Assembly (NCBI RefSeq): GCF_001640805.2
Contig: NC_066856.1
Span: 1,435,937 to 1,499,936, forward strand
Origin: Lates calcarifer
Lineage: Eukaryota > Chordata > Actinopteri > Centropomidae
DNA: 64,000 nucleotides
Direction: 5' to 3'
The stretch's first letter is position 1. Every line of letters begins with the position of its first letter. A program made the translations under genes and the position numbers. The notes beneath the pieces were generated by a model. It saw nothing but the letters and a program-made list of their open reading frames with translations, was not told the origin of the DNA and did not search any database. Positions 13,959 through 26,143 of this stretch are shown in pieces.

Positions 13959-16900
13959 TGTTGTGTAAACCCGGGGAAAATGACCTCAATATGTCCTAAA
14001 CGAGTTAAGGATGAAGATGCCGCGCCCGCTCACATGTCTCAGGCATGATAATGTGGTGATAGTTTTATAAATACTCACTCTCATGCACACACAGAAGCAG
14101 CAAATACTGATTGTCCTGTGTCTGTCAACATTTCTCGCTTGAGCTGGTGCTGCTGTTGGATCTCTTTAAAGGCCAACAGATCATCCATACCATCTGTTCA
14201 TATAGAAAGCCTTTGTCTTTCATGTTGACTGAAACAAAAGAGCTATCTGCAGCTTCTCCTGGCAAACAACTATAGAGGGTTAACCACAAACAGCTGATGA
14301 CAATGATTAATTAATGTCACTTAAATAGTATGAAAGCAAAAGATTCAAGTTGACCAGAAATAATCCCCACTTCCATAGAGGTCACTTAATATCCATATTT
14401 TCTAAATTTCCATTACATTATTTATGCTTTTATTTTTACCATTCATTCATGTCCTTCACTGTCTCTTGCTTTCAGATCTCATGGCACCTGTGTTTTGTTT
14501 TTTGTTAACTTTGTTTCACCATCTCTGAGCCTGTTAATCTCCAATCTAATCCTTCCTCTCTAGTGGTGCCTCCACTCCTTGGCCTGGAGGCCTGGACAAC
14601 CTCTACCTGACTGCCTACTGTGGTGTGGCTTCAGCCTGCCTCCCACTCTCTCACACTCACTTTTCATTTTTTATCTTAGTAACTGAGCCTGCTGATTCTT
14701 TATTTTTCTTGCTTGACTTCACTCACCTGGCTACTTCATGTTATCCTGCGCTTCCTCTCATTTAATACCATGAATGCTTTTCAGCACAGTGCTGTTTTCT
14801 ACAGAAGTGGATGGGGGCTGCAAAAGGAAACATAAAATAGGAGAGAGAGAGAGAAACTCTGTTGCATAATTCATTGGGCCATCACAATACCAGTTCTGCA
14901 TTCATCCATCCTTGGACCAGCTTCTTTATTAAAATGTCAGATGGGCCAATTCATGTAGAAAACTCTGAGGCTTGACCTAATTGGCAGAGCCACATGATCG
15001 CGTATGAGGCGGAGGCTGCTGTGGCAGACAATTAACTATGATTCAGATTTTCCAGAGAAAAGATCTTAGTCATTTTGTTGAAAGATTGCGTATGTTTGAC
15101 TCTTATCTTTTTATTCTTTAGTCACTTCAGTGTTTCTCAACATTTGCAGGACACTTAACTCCATGTGGTAATATTGCTGCTCAGTTCAAACTGTTGTTTT
15201 GAAGTTTAGTTTCAGTTCAGCTGTATGTACAGCAAAGCCTCCCAGGCTGGACTTGGGCTGAATAAACATGAAACTGCACCAAAATCTAGGGTCTTAAAAT
15301 TAAAACTATTCCTAAGATCATGTATGGTGTTTTTTACTGAGACTCACTGTTGTTAAAAAAAAAAAAAGAATTTAATGTCACTCTGTAGAAATTAGTAAAA
15401 ACAGCTACAACAGAAGATTACAGAGATTACAGCCTGTGTGTACAACTAATAGATTCTCTTGTAATACTTCCCATGTTTTTAGTCAGCAGCTAGATGGATA
15501 GCAGAGACAAAACACCTGCCAAAAGCCCTCAGGCCTGAGCCTTTTCTCTTGGCAAGCTTCTCCTCCCTGCTACTTCAAGTCCCTCTCCTTCTCATGCAAC
15601 CTCTCCTGGCCAAATTCTCAGTCAATTTCCAGGCCATATTGAGGCTTTTTTGTAGCCTCCCTCTCCCCCTCTGGTGATGTCATGACAAAAAACACAAACT
15701 GAGATTTGATGAGCTGGAAAATCTCATTCCAGCTTGTAAAGAATTATTGTCCACTCTGTGTAGAGTAAGTGTCAAAATGTCAACTGTGATTATACAGCTA
15801 GAGTGCAGGTAATAATATTTGAAATCACCAGAGTTTGTGTGTGTCCATGCACATATACAGTACATCCATACATTTGTTGTGCAACACATGAACATTGTTG
15901 GGCGGAAACAAGTGATTGTCCAGTCATGGTGTAACAACTATAAGCACAGTCATAGTGTGTATGAGGCTGCAGTAGAGAGATACTCTGGATGCTAAGACTT
16001 AAGAGCTGGTTTATTTTTTTAACTCCCCTCAAAACCAAAAATGTAAGGAGAGGATTACAGTGGAAGCTACAGATGTTAGCATGTCCTGCTAACTGGCTAA
16101 CTACAGTTTTAATCTGACAGGCTGTTTCTTCAAGGCCAGGTCATACTACACTGTTTAGGGTTATAGGTTAAAAAAAGACCCTATACTACTATGTCAGAGT
16201 TTAGGCTAATGTTAGCAGCTCTGTCCTGCTACATGTTATCTGAAATGGTGTTACATTAATAGTCTCTCTAAAACATTTTTCTCTTACAACTTTGAAAGTG
16301 AAACTCACTGTTTAAATTAAAACAAATATGATGTGAATCTAACATCTCTTAGCAGCTAAACAGGGTTATGTTAGAGTAAAATATGGGACTCAATATCATG
16401 TATGTAAACACTAAGTACATATTAAAGACTCTGTTAGAGGTTTTTGCTCTAAAATGAGTCAGTCGGAAACATTAAAAAGTCAACCAGAGATGAGGTTTTC
16501 AAACCAACTCATGAAACTAATGTTAACTTGATTATCCAGTTGCAGCTGATTAAATTTGCCAGCAACAGTTGTCATTTCAGCTGACAAAATCAACGTTTGC
16601 TGGGAAGAGATGAGGAGCTGCTTCAGTCCCTGTCTGAAATCAATCATCTATTGTTTCAAAAATTACAACAAAGTTTGAGTAAATCTCCCACAGTTATCAC
16701 TGTAAACAGCCATGCAACAATCAATAGTTCAGTAGATCAATAAATAAGAAAATTTGAAGGTGTGTACTGAAACATTAAATATGTTGCAACAAGCAGCAGA
16801 ACTGTAGGTAGATGTGATGTTATTTTTGTTGAGGTCTTTTCAACATTAGTCATTTTATATTGATATCGGATCTCAGATGCATAAGAGACAGACTGTGCAT

Positions 16901-17914
16901 AAGAGACATCCAACAAACCAGACCTTTGGGAATTAGCAAGTATTTTACAAGAGCAGTAATATGAATGGTCCCTTTGTTTCTATGTCCTCCTAAACCCGCT
17001 CAGTTCACTGGCTCTCACTTTCTCTCTGCCCACTGTCTCTACCTCTGGCTCCCTGTCATCTTCAGTTACTGTATTTTCTTCTGTGGGCTATCCTGGTGGC
17101 AGAGAGGTGATGAGAGGATGGAGAGGTGTTGGGACGAGGAACAAGACAGAAACAAGAGGACGGAGAGAGAGATGGATAGGCCCAGTCAGGACAGGACAAT
17201 GTGAAGCTCTGTCTCGTGGACGCTGAAAGAATTCAGCTGCTCCACACTGCCATCCCCATGTAACACACACACACGGAAGCAAATCTTGCACACAGGAATA
17301 CCATTAGGTTTTAAAGAGAAATTGTTTTGTCTTCCTGTTATGATCTTCACACACATTGCTGTAGAATCGACTCTCACCTGCACCAGCAACTGACATCATT
17401 AATTCAAATGTGGTCAGCGAGGTAAAGGCAGAACAATTGCTTCCTAAGTCTGCACTCACCACATGAAAAGAGCAATTTTGTAAATGCAGAATGTTACCAG
17501 AATGGGCGTATCACTACTGTAATTAAAGTTTTCTGCTCACATAAAAACATAAAAACCATTTACAGGTTTCTAAAGAAAGTATTAGATTGTTGAAGGTGAT
17601 AACAGTCAGAGGTTTAATCTGAAAATCAGCTTTAGCCAGTGTTGCTCTTCCACTCTGCAGCCACAGGTTGCATGTGTGCTGCCAGCAGCGCAGGAATGCT
17701 TTGAGCACAGAGAGCCAAAAATAGACATGCTGACCCTTTAAAAGCGGAGTCTGTAACATGTTGTGGCTGCTGCTCGAGAGCCGCACACTGTCTCTTTAAG
17801 ACAGGGTTTTGTGTAGTGTAGTATTGCTGTGGTAGAGCGAGTGTGTGTGTGTGCGTGTGTGTGTATGTGTGTGTGTGTGTGCGCGCATGTAAAGCTGACT
17901 GAGCAGGCAAGGGG

Positions 17915-17923
17915 TTGCGTGAC
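17915..17923 (+). promoter_or_regulatory. DRE/XRE-like site TTGCGTGAC
   Basis: Lies 35 bases after a (GT)n/GCGCGC tract. It is part of the 14-mer TTGCGTGACTACTG that also occurs at 1834. Confidence 0.35.
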
Positions 17924-19207
17924 TACTGCAGACAAGGCTGTGACCTCAGAAAAGTGGTTATGAAAACGATCTGTCGAAGCGAGCGGAGAGAGAGTGAGTG
18001 AGAGAGAGAGAGTGAATGAAAGCGAAAAGGAGGGAGCGACATAGGGAGAGAGAGAGAGAGAGAGACCAGCCCTGCAGAAATGAGTTCATTTGCAGCTTAC
18101 ACTACGGTATAACTGAATGACGCTGGAGACCTGTCACACACACATATTCCTTAAGGTATTCAATGCATATGCACATACACTAACTCTCACACGTAGACAT
18201 ACACACATACACACACCTCCTGGTCTTCTCCACACTGTGGAGTCAGTCTCTCTCTGCACTGTACTCAGAGCATTTTAACAGAACCATGAGTGAACGACAG
18301 CAAAGGCCAGGACATACAGGGGAGCAGATAGCGTGCTTTGACAGAAGAGACACAAAAAGCCAGAGATTTAAAAAAAAAAAAAAAAAGAGAGAAGAAGGGA
18401 ACATTTTCATCACTGAGGGAAAAAAACAGAAGAGATAAGGAGAGAGAAAGTCAGGTATCATATTCCTGCTGTGACAGTGGCATGCTCTGAATATCCAGGA
18501 GAGATTCCTGAAGCCAACCACATGGAAACAATCGGAGACGGATGGAAGACAGGAAGGACACTATCCTGCTAAATTACATATTGCTGTATATACATATGTT
18601 CTTAATGCTGGAATTCATCAAATTTACATTTTAATGTATGTGTCATTGGGGATCATCAACAATTTCTATAAGAAAATGGGTTCAGCATTTTGTTGCCTAA
18701 AACAGAGTGACGTCAGGTGTGTTTTATGATTCTGGTGTTTTTGAAATACACAGAAGATCAGGTTATTTTCCATAATGTGATTGTGGTGAGACAGTGACTG
18801 TTTTTGCTCATTTCTTTGCGAGCGAGCGAAGCTGTAAACCTGTACTGTGTAATCAAAGTGGGATGTAAGCTGTTCATTTTCTTTGTCACAGCAGATCACA
18901 GTGCATAACTAAGCTTTCAGGACAAATGAGTGTAAATGTGCCGGAGAACGTGTGCGTCTGTGAATAGTGTTGGGCTCCTTTATTACCACAAAAACATTTC
19001 AGCAACTTTAAGCATAAAAACATATCAAAGGATGGATGTAATTTCAGGGAATTAACTTTCTTTGTCAGAGTAAAACTGGGAGTTTGTTAGACAACCAGTT
19101 ATTGTGAAGAGTTTAAATATGACTAAAAGTTTACCAGCTCTGTCTTTAAAAAAAAGTAAAAAATTAAAAAGGGATGAAAGATGAAGGAAAGGGAAAAAAT
19201 AAAAAGT

Positions 19208-19226
19208 GGGTGGGGGGAGGGGGGGG
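19208..19226 (+). other. G-rich tract with G-quadruplex potential
   Basis: Runs of 3, 6 and 8 G separated by single T and A bases, enough for four G3 stacks with short loops. It lies immediately upstream of a TCGCGTG DRE core at 19246-19252. Confidence 0.4.
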
Positions 19227-19454
19227 TATCGGTGTTCGGGGCAGATCGCGTGTGAACAGTAATGCTAGCCTTCAGAGAGCACAGTGGAGCACATTGTATC
19301 CATGCATGAGTCGCTCAACAGGGACAGTGGCATGACGGAGAGAGGGAGGGCATACCAGGACAAGGGGCTGAGAGAGAGAGATGGAGGAAGAAGGAGAGAA
19401 GGGAGAAGAAGGGTGAACAAGTCTGTGTCATGACAATTGTGATCTTTGTTATAA

Positions 19455-19545
19455 ACAGGGTTGCCAACTCTCACGCTTGTGGCGTGAGATGCACACTTTA
19501 ATGCTCTGTCCCACATTCTCATGCTCCACGCCGTGCACCAAAGTA
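19455..19545. repeat. Possible interspersed repeat carrying a palindromic DRE pair
   Basis: GGTTGCCAACTCTCACGC followed by GCGTGAGA and further CACGCC words resembles a short repeat that I have seen in other fish sequences. Within it 19469-19489 is an inverted repeat: TCTCACGC, 5-bp spacer, GCGTGAGA. Both arms contain the AhR:ARNT core; the plus-strand arm (19480-19489, TGGCGTGAGA) is a full consensus DRE. Confidence 0.4.
19480..19489 (+). promoter_or_regulatory. Full-consensus DRE/XRE TGGCGTGAGA in a palindrome
   Basis: A full match to (T/G)NGCGTG(A/C)(G/C)A, with a mirrored GCGTGAGA on the minus strand at 19469-19478 (AAGCGTGAGA). Confidence 0.4.
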
Positions 19546-20114
19546 ATTATATTAAAGCTGGACTGTGTAAAAACATATATTTTACATGACTAATCTTGCA
19601 GGTTACAACTTCAGCGTTTTGTTAAGTATGAGTGAAGCAGCAGCAGTATCAGATCTACACTGTGAATATCTCTAATTGTAATCTTATGTTACTAGCACAC
19701 TATAATATGTAATCATTTCAGTGAAAATTTAAATGATGACAAACAAAACGTGCTCATTACAGTGTGGAATTGAGGCTTTTCTTTTTCAATTCTTGATGAA
19801 AATAATCCAAACTGACAGTAATGACTTCATTAACATATGTTTTTACCTATATAAAAACCCAGTATTTGGCTCTAGCCCACAGTCCATGAAAACTGGAAAC
19901 TCTGTTTATGAACCTTTGCTGCAAACATTGTTACTGTAGAGAGTACTCAATAATGAGGTGAGAGTAGATGAAAAGTAGCTTAGCGCTTGTTAAATCCTGT
20001 ACAGCTGTGAATATCTTGACAAATAAATAAGTAATAACTGGTTATAGCTCATTGCTAAAAAAAGTAGTTGTTACAGCCAACATATTAATGTTGATACTAA
20101 TAATCATTATTTTC

Positions 20115-20420
20115 TTTTCAACACACTTTTCATCGAAAGGCAAAGTGCTACAATTTGAAAAATAGTAGAGACAGCAGCCATTAAAAACACATGTAAGGGG
20201 TGAATTACAAAGTAACACAAAGGTACTGAGGCAGGTTTAAAAGTGTGTGATGATTGTAGATGGTGGGGAAGTGCATTCCAGAGCTGGGGGTATGAGGATT
20301 AGTCAGGGGGGTGCAAAGGGTCAAGAAGTCATCTGATTTGAGGTTGTGGAGTCTGGTTTGTGTGGGTGATCAGTTCTCTCAGGTGTGCCTCGAGGACATT
20401 GGTGTGTCAGGAGAAGAATT
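20115..20420. repeat. Probable degraded retroelement remnant
   Basis: Words such as GGGGAAGTGCATTCCAGAGC, CTGGGGGTATGAGGA, GAAGTCATCTGATTTGAGG and GTGTGCCTCGAGGACATTGG resemble the 3' region of a teleost retroelement family (segments about short-of-box borders and a 'gggaattccaga' word). The copy is degraded with no coding potential. Assignment is from memory of the family. Confidence 0.3.
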
Positions 20421-20694
20421 TGGAAATAAACACTAATAACTTCATCTATACAGCACTTATCTAAAAGCAGAGCTTAAAAAGAACATGTCCATAAAATATC
20501 TGTTATAACAGTCTGATGCTGATATGATGAGACTCTTCTCCTGTGTGTCTTAAAAGGTCAAAATCTAAAAATCTGTTTTAAAGTACACAACTGACAGACA
20601 CTTTACCGACTTTAAAAGCAGCATGATGTTTATCTCTTATCTCATCTCAATAAGATTCATAGCTACTGCATTTTCCGGGCGAATGAAGAGCTTG

Positions 20695-20732
<38 letters not shown>

Positions 20733-23297
20733 ACGTGTGCGCGATATCATTCCCCTGCTGGTGCACCATGACTGTTTTGCCCTCCTCTCCAGGGTCAATA
20801 TTTACAGTTCATCCTCTTGTACAAAATCACTCTGTCACACTGCTTTACCATCTCGCCGTCCCTCCCCCTCCTCCCCCCTTTCTCTCCCTCTCTCCCCGCT
20901 GCTTGTCACATTTACTATATGTCTCAATGGCTGAGCGTGATCAAGGCCAATTACGGCTTGTTTTGAGCGTGCAGGGCATCCTGTGGAAGCAATACATTAC
21001 TGGCAACTCGTGCCAATCTATCCCTCCCTCCATATGTGTATCCTCCCCTCTATCTCCACATCCCTCCCTCGTGCTAGTACTACATGTAGTAATTCAATCT
21101 TCACACAGCTGTTGTATCCAGTAGGAATGAGGGTAAATGTGAATTTAATGGTGTGTCATTCCTAATGTATATAGCGGCATTTCTGTCTTGTCCTGGGGCA
21201 AACCAGAGGATGTTTGATACCCTACTCTCATGCTTTTGTTACGTTCTGCATCTCACACAACATAAAGTGGATCTGGTGACCAGACCTGATAAAGTGGCAC
21301 CTGGATTTACTACTTTGATGGTACAGAAAAATACACATCATGGTCACACGAGACAGATTTGGGTCCAAAGTCAAATATTCATGATTTAACATTAGAAACA
21401 CCTGGTGTTTGATCCAGAGCTGTTGTGAAACTGCTGCAGTCTCAGAGTTTTATGAGACCACATGGTGTAAAATCTCGATTTCACAAGACAAAAATGTTCA
21501 CATAGGTAATCACAAGTGTCATTAATATGATCTAAATCAGTAGTTCTCAACATTTTTTGTCTGTAACTCATTATCTTTAGCTGTTAGAACCATCTGAATT
21601 TTATTCTTGACTCATTCTTCATAAATTTGAGAGGATTCTGCTGAATATTTGCTTGAAGAACTGAGACTGAAGGAAGGAAGGGATCAATGAGTCAAGTTGT
21701 TTTTGTAGCCTCAATGTGAATAGCGTTTGCCTTGGTTTTTGGTGATACAGTGATACAGAGGCAACAGTTATTACAAAGCACAGACCTTCAAAGAAAAAGC
21801 CACTTTCTATTGTTGTGTGTCCGTTCCAGTAGAAGTGTTGGTGAGGCAGGAGGTAGGAAGGATGTGTCGACACACACCAACACAATGGTACGGTTTCCCT
21901 GTGCCTCTCCACAGGATGCTGCCTGCATATATACACACGTGCAGCATACACACACACAAACGAACTTAGAAGAATGGACATGCACATGTTACTTTCATTT
22001 CATTTACTACTGCTGACTTCTCTCTTGTAAAAAAAAAAAAAAAAAAACCCTCACATTTAGTTCATAGACTCAGATCACCTGCTGAATCAGTTCTCAGATT
22101 AATGCAGCTTATATCTTCCTCAGAAGACTGAACAGGATGTGGAGAACGAGTGGAGGAATCTTAGATTTTTACTGCGTCCTCACACCTCTTTTTTTCCACA
22201 GTTATATTCATCATCTGGAGAGTTTGTTCATATGTGCAACAATTTTTATTCTCCCTGCAGTTAATAGAAGTTTTGGAGCATTTTCATATGGACTTCATTC
22301 TTATATTTTACTCAATAAAGATTTATATCAGACCAGAAAGGTGGCTAAACTCTATATAAACCCCTTTTAGTTGTGTTCTCCCTCCACTGCCTCATTAGGC
22401 CCAAACTTCACATCTGATTTCTTCTGGTTACCATCTTTGGGGTATTTTAGTATGATCAGTCTTGCCAAACTCAAGACGTAATACCTATAAAATCTGAATC
22501 GCATAATAATACTAGGTTCCTAAGATTAGTATAATCAAATCATGAAAACACATTTTCACTATAAACAGCTCTTTGTGCCAGGCTACCCACACAGCACCCT
22601 CATACAAACTGACTGACTGTTTTTAACAGTGCTAAATGAGCTGAAGTTTGGCAACATATTGGTCAGTTATGCCACAGTTAAGCCATTTTGGGGATTTATG
22701 CGTGTTTAACGATGATTTTGAACAAAGAGAAATAGTTGTCTCTTTGTGAAATACCATTGAAAGTGAGGTGTATTAAATTTGTTTTAAAATCTGCAAGACA
22801 ACCGTCTGTCTGGCTTCGTGCCACTCCACTGTGGTAGGCATTACATGAAAATTACACAGCATATAGTACTTCAAAGAAGCTATCACATGTTCTTCATCAC
22901 CCATTAAGTACAGTACATGTGTTCCCTCAGTTCAGTTGCCTCCCATGGTCTCAGATCATCACCTCATCATCAGGATTGGTGCCATTTAATTTTGTTACTT
23001 TGTCGTTATTTGTTCCGTTTCCCATTCGGTCCAACCCGCTCCCATTTTCATCAATGACTCTAAAAGTAGAAGACATCGCGTGTCCCTGCCACAGTGTTAA
23101 GTCTATTTAAGGCGTCAACTTATGTCAGGAAAAACTCAGTGGCATGTTGCTGAACTAATAATGTCTGACCGCTTTCCCTGTGAGCTGCATAAGTGCTCCT
23201 CTGGGAATGAGAGAGTGAGGAGGTAGAGAGAGATTCCGAAGGAGAAGAGGGAGAGAGTAGAGAGAGCAGAGCAGTGTATGAAATGACCTCTCTGCTG

Positions 23298-23307
23298 TTG
23301 CGTGCCA
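23298..23307 (+). promoter_or_regulatory. Full-consensus DRE/XRE TTGCGTGCCA
   Basis: A full match to (T/G)NGCGTG(A/C)(G/C)A, about 90 bases upstream of a (GT)n tract. The same decamer occurs on the minus strand at 35776-35785. Confidence 0.4.
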
Positions 23308-23395
23308 CGGTTTGTTTTCAATACTGGCCACATGTTTGAACATTGCATAACTTCTCAGATGCGGTTTGTAAATCATGAAGTGTTCTGGGGTATAG

Positions 23396-23398
<3 letters not shown>

Positions 23399-23429
<31 letters not shown>
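23399..23429. repeat. (GT)n microsatellite
   Basis: Pure TG repeat. Similar pure tracts are at 10740-10765, 17841-17880, 20699-20730, 25681-25718, 43337-43373, 59772-59798 and 62919-62951. Confidence 0.95.
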
Positions 23430-23430
<1 letters not shown>

Positions 23431-25679
23431 GACAGCCACCTTACCTAACAGCTTTAGCTTATTTATCTTCATGTAAATATCCTTTTTAATTAAACAATCC
23501 TGTTTCTTTGCAAGTAATTCTCTTAAATGCTGATCACACCATTGTAAATAACTGATTTCTGACCAGTTGGAGTAAGGAAAAGTAATTTTCCACTCATTCA
23601 TGCAGTTAATCTCCCCTCTCCGCTCCTGTTCGTTCCACAGCTGTCTGCTTGTGTCTCACTGTCCTAACTGTGGAAGCTGTGGCCCAATTAAAGGCTAATT
23701 AAAGGGCCAGTCCATGAAAACAGGGACGTCTTTGTAGTGCTGTTTGCGCAGGTGGTGTGCATCACATGTTGTAATGGTGTCAGGTTTACACATCAAGGCT
23801 GCACACATGGACATGAATTAGTGCCTCTGCATTGTACACTTGTATGCACACTAAACTGAGGCAGGATGTATGTTTTCAATGGCATCATTTCTTTGTCCTT
23901 TATTAAATTCATTTCCAGGTAACGGCGCTTATATATTAACTGTTTAACAAATGAATCAAAATGATAAACTAAACAGTTTAGAGATGTTCCAGTTTGGCTG
24001 TGAACAGCAAAACAAGTGGCTACATGAGATCATAAATCTGTCTCCCTTATCTCCACTACCTGTCACTGAGTAGTGTAAAAGATAAGATATGTTCACTATG
24101 GTTTTTCTCCAGATTACAGAGCTGTTTACTTACTGGAGTTACAGAATGCCAGGTTACAAGTGTGTAGCTCTCTGCTTCTAACACACCTACCTTCCAACAG
24201 AGGAGCTTTTATTCTGGAGGTTTTCACACCATTAATTGACAAGCTGTCTCAGGACTACATTTGCACTTTACGTTAACACTTAATGACAGTTGACGTCAGG
24301 ACTGAACCAGCAATAGTTATTTACAAAAAAAACCAAAACAAAACATGTAGCTGTTTCAAATCATTTATTCAGAGATCTAGCATTATGTTTCTCAGAGGGC
24401 TGGCATCAACTTGTCCAACTGCCCCATCCCAAAATAAAATGCTCAACCTCAGCATTTCAGACTTGACAGGAGAAATATATTGACATTTTACTTTCTCCAG
24501 AACAGCTGCCTGTTTGTAGAGATTTGCAGCCTGCAGCAAAGACCAGTGATCGCCCAGTAAGTGGTGCATTTGTCTAATTTAGTATTGGGTCTTCTAGATG
24601 TATGAGTGAAGGAAAAGCACTGGCTTCTGTTGTGTAGTACTTTCTAAATGATGTTTGTGCTGGACTGGCCAGACCACGATGAGCAATGCTAAAGTTGTCA
24701 GCTAATTTTGCAACTGCAGAGGCATAACAAGCCTCTGATCAGCAAACCTGGAGCTTATACTGCAGGATTTCACTGTCTCCCCACTGAAAGCTCTCATTAA
24801 ACTAGGTCACCTTGATGCCAAATGAACCCTAATGTGGAAATTTTTTCCATAATCTACCTGCCATGAAGCTGCACAGAAACTGACTCTCAACTGGAATTCA
24901 GATTTCAACACTCTCCAATTTGAAATCCAGTTTCACTGGTAAAAATGTCAACAATTCCAGGACGAGATAGTCTTTGTTTATCTGCACTTTCATAGTGTGT
25001 GCTTCAAAATGAAAAGCGTTTCACTCAAAATAGTTTGGAGGTGGAGAACCAACCATTTCTCAGCAATGACATGTTTTGGCGTAGTCGACCATAACAGGCT
25101 GGACTCTCACCCTCAAACACACATCCACCACCACGACACACTCTCACACACAGAGGAACAGTTTGACTGGTTTTTCTTGTCAGTGCTCTGATCTATTGTG
25201 GACTGACCACCCACACTGCAACCAAAACCTCCTCAGCATATGAGACTCATCAGCCAAACCTGCTCTTTAACTTCTAAACCACATTTGGCTTAAGGAGTTT
25301 CAGCCACTGCAAAATCACAAACATGCCGAGGATGAATCTGAAGGTATTCTTTGTGAAGGCAGGTTCACTGGATCGTTGCTTTTATATTTACATGAGATAA
25401 GTATCATTCTGTGTTTCACAGAGGGCTGCCGCAAGCATACAGGGGATATGCATTCCCACTGACACACGGTGTGCAGAGAAAGCGGGGTTGAGGTTAACCA
25501 GACGAGGGCTGTTATAGAGATAAGAGGTCTCATTTGGTCACGGAAGGACCAGCTATGGATTTAATGGGAATGACAGGTGAATAAATGGTTGAAATCCATT
25601 AACCCTCCCACGACACCAGCTTAAGCCTTGCACCTAACCATTACACTAGCCTCTGTTACGAGCTGTTGTCTACTGAAGA

Positions 25680-25716
<37 letters not shown>

Positions 25717-25836
25717 GGAGGCGTGGCTTAGCTCAGCAGTACCACCCTGCTGCACGCGATGCCTGGGAATCCGTGCCGGTTGAGGATTTACTGAACACGC
25801 TTTAGGGAATCCCAGCTCTCTCCCTCCCACATCAGT

Positions 25837-25876
<40 letters not shown>

Positions 25877-26099
25877 TTAGGACATGGAGCTAACATAGTT
25901 AACACTGATCAGGTGGAATCACTCACAAAGATGGCACTCATACAGACACATTCATCATTTGGATACAAAACTCTGATGTGGTGTAGTCACAACACGCTGT
26001 GTGCTGCACACGTGAACACCAGCACTCCCAAACGCCTTTAGGATGCAGAGCTGTCATACCTGACACTGATCAGATGAGATCACACATAAAGACACAGTC

Positions 26100-26142
<43 letters not shown>
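25837..26142. repeat. Tandem duplication of a ~67-bp unit framed by (CA)n
   Basis: The unit at 25874-25941 (CCTTTAGGACATGGAGCT... ACACTGATCAGGTGG...) reappears at 26035-26101 (CCTTTAGGATGCAGAGCT... ACACTGATCAGATGA...) with a 161-bp shift and roughly three quarters identity by eye. Pure (CA)n tracts at 25837-25874 and 26103-26142 bracket the pair. This is an old local duplication, probably driven by the CA tracts. Confidence 0.7.

Positions 26143-26143
<1 letters not shown>

Larger units (their letters stand above)
8171..19140 (+). other. Non-coding intronic sequence with microsatellites and single DREs
   Basis: No gene recognised on either strand. Simple repeats: C-run plus (CA)n at about 8561-8591, (GA)n 10553-10592, (TG)n 10740-10765 and 11040-11061, (CA)n 12272-12299 and 12404-12427, (GT)n 17841-17880, and GA-rich 17985-18065. 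DRE-like sites: 9608-9614 (TGGCGTG), 10597-10605, 12323-12331, 13949-13958 (minus strand, full match) and 17915-17923. The longest minus-strand ORF (13426-13890, 154 codons) shows no known domain. Confidence 0.5.
20440..25830 (+). other. Non-coding intronic sequence
   Basis: No gene recognised. It holds (GT)n at 20699-20730, 23399-23429 and 25681-25718, poly(A) at about 22029-22047, a TCGCGTG core at 23076-23082 and a full-consensus DRE at 23298-23307. The ORFs here either translate microsatellites or lack any recognisable motif. Confidence 0.5.

Noticed and set aside
23155..23601. 148-codon minus-strand ORF
   Set aside because: Includes a Thr-His stretch translated from the (GT)n tract and no recognisable domain.
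24230..24270. Plus-strand LIDKLSQDY-like coding resembling the helix-2 LDKLSVLRLS motif
   Set aside because: Only four residues agree and no VSYLRVKSFF continuation follows.
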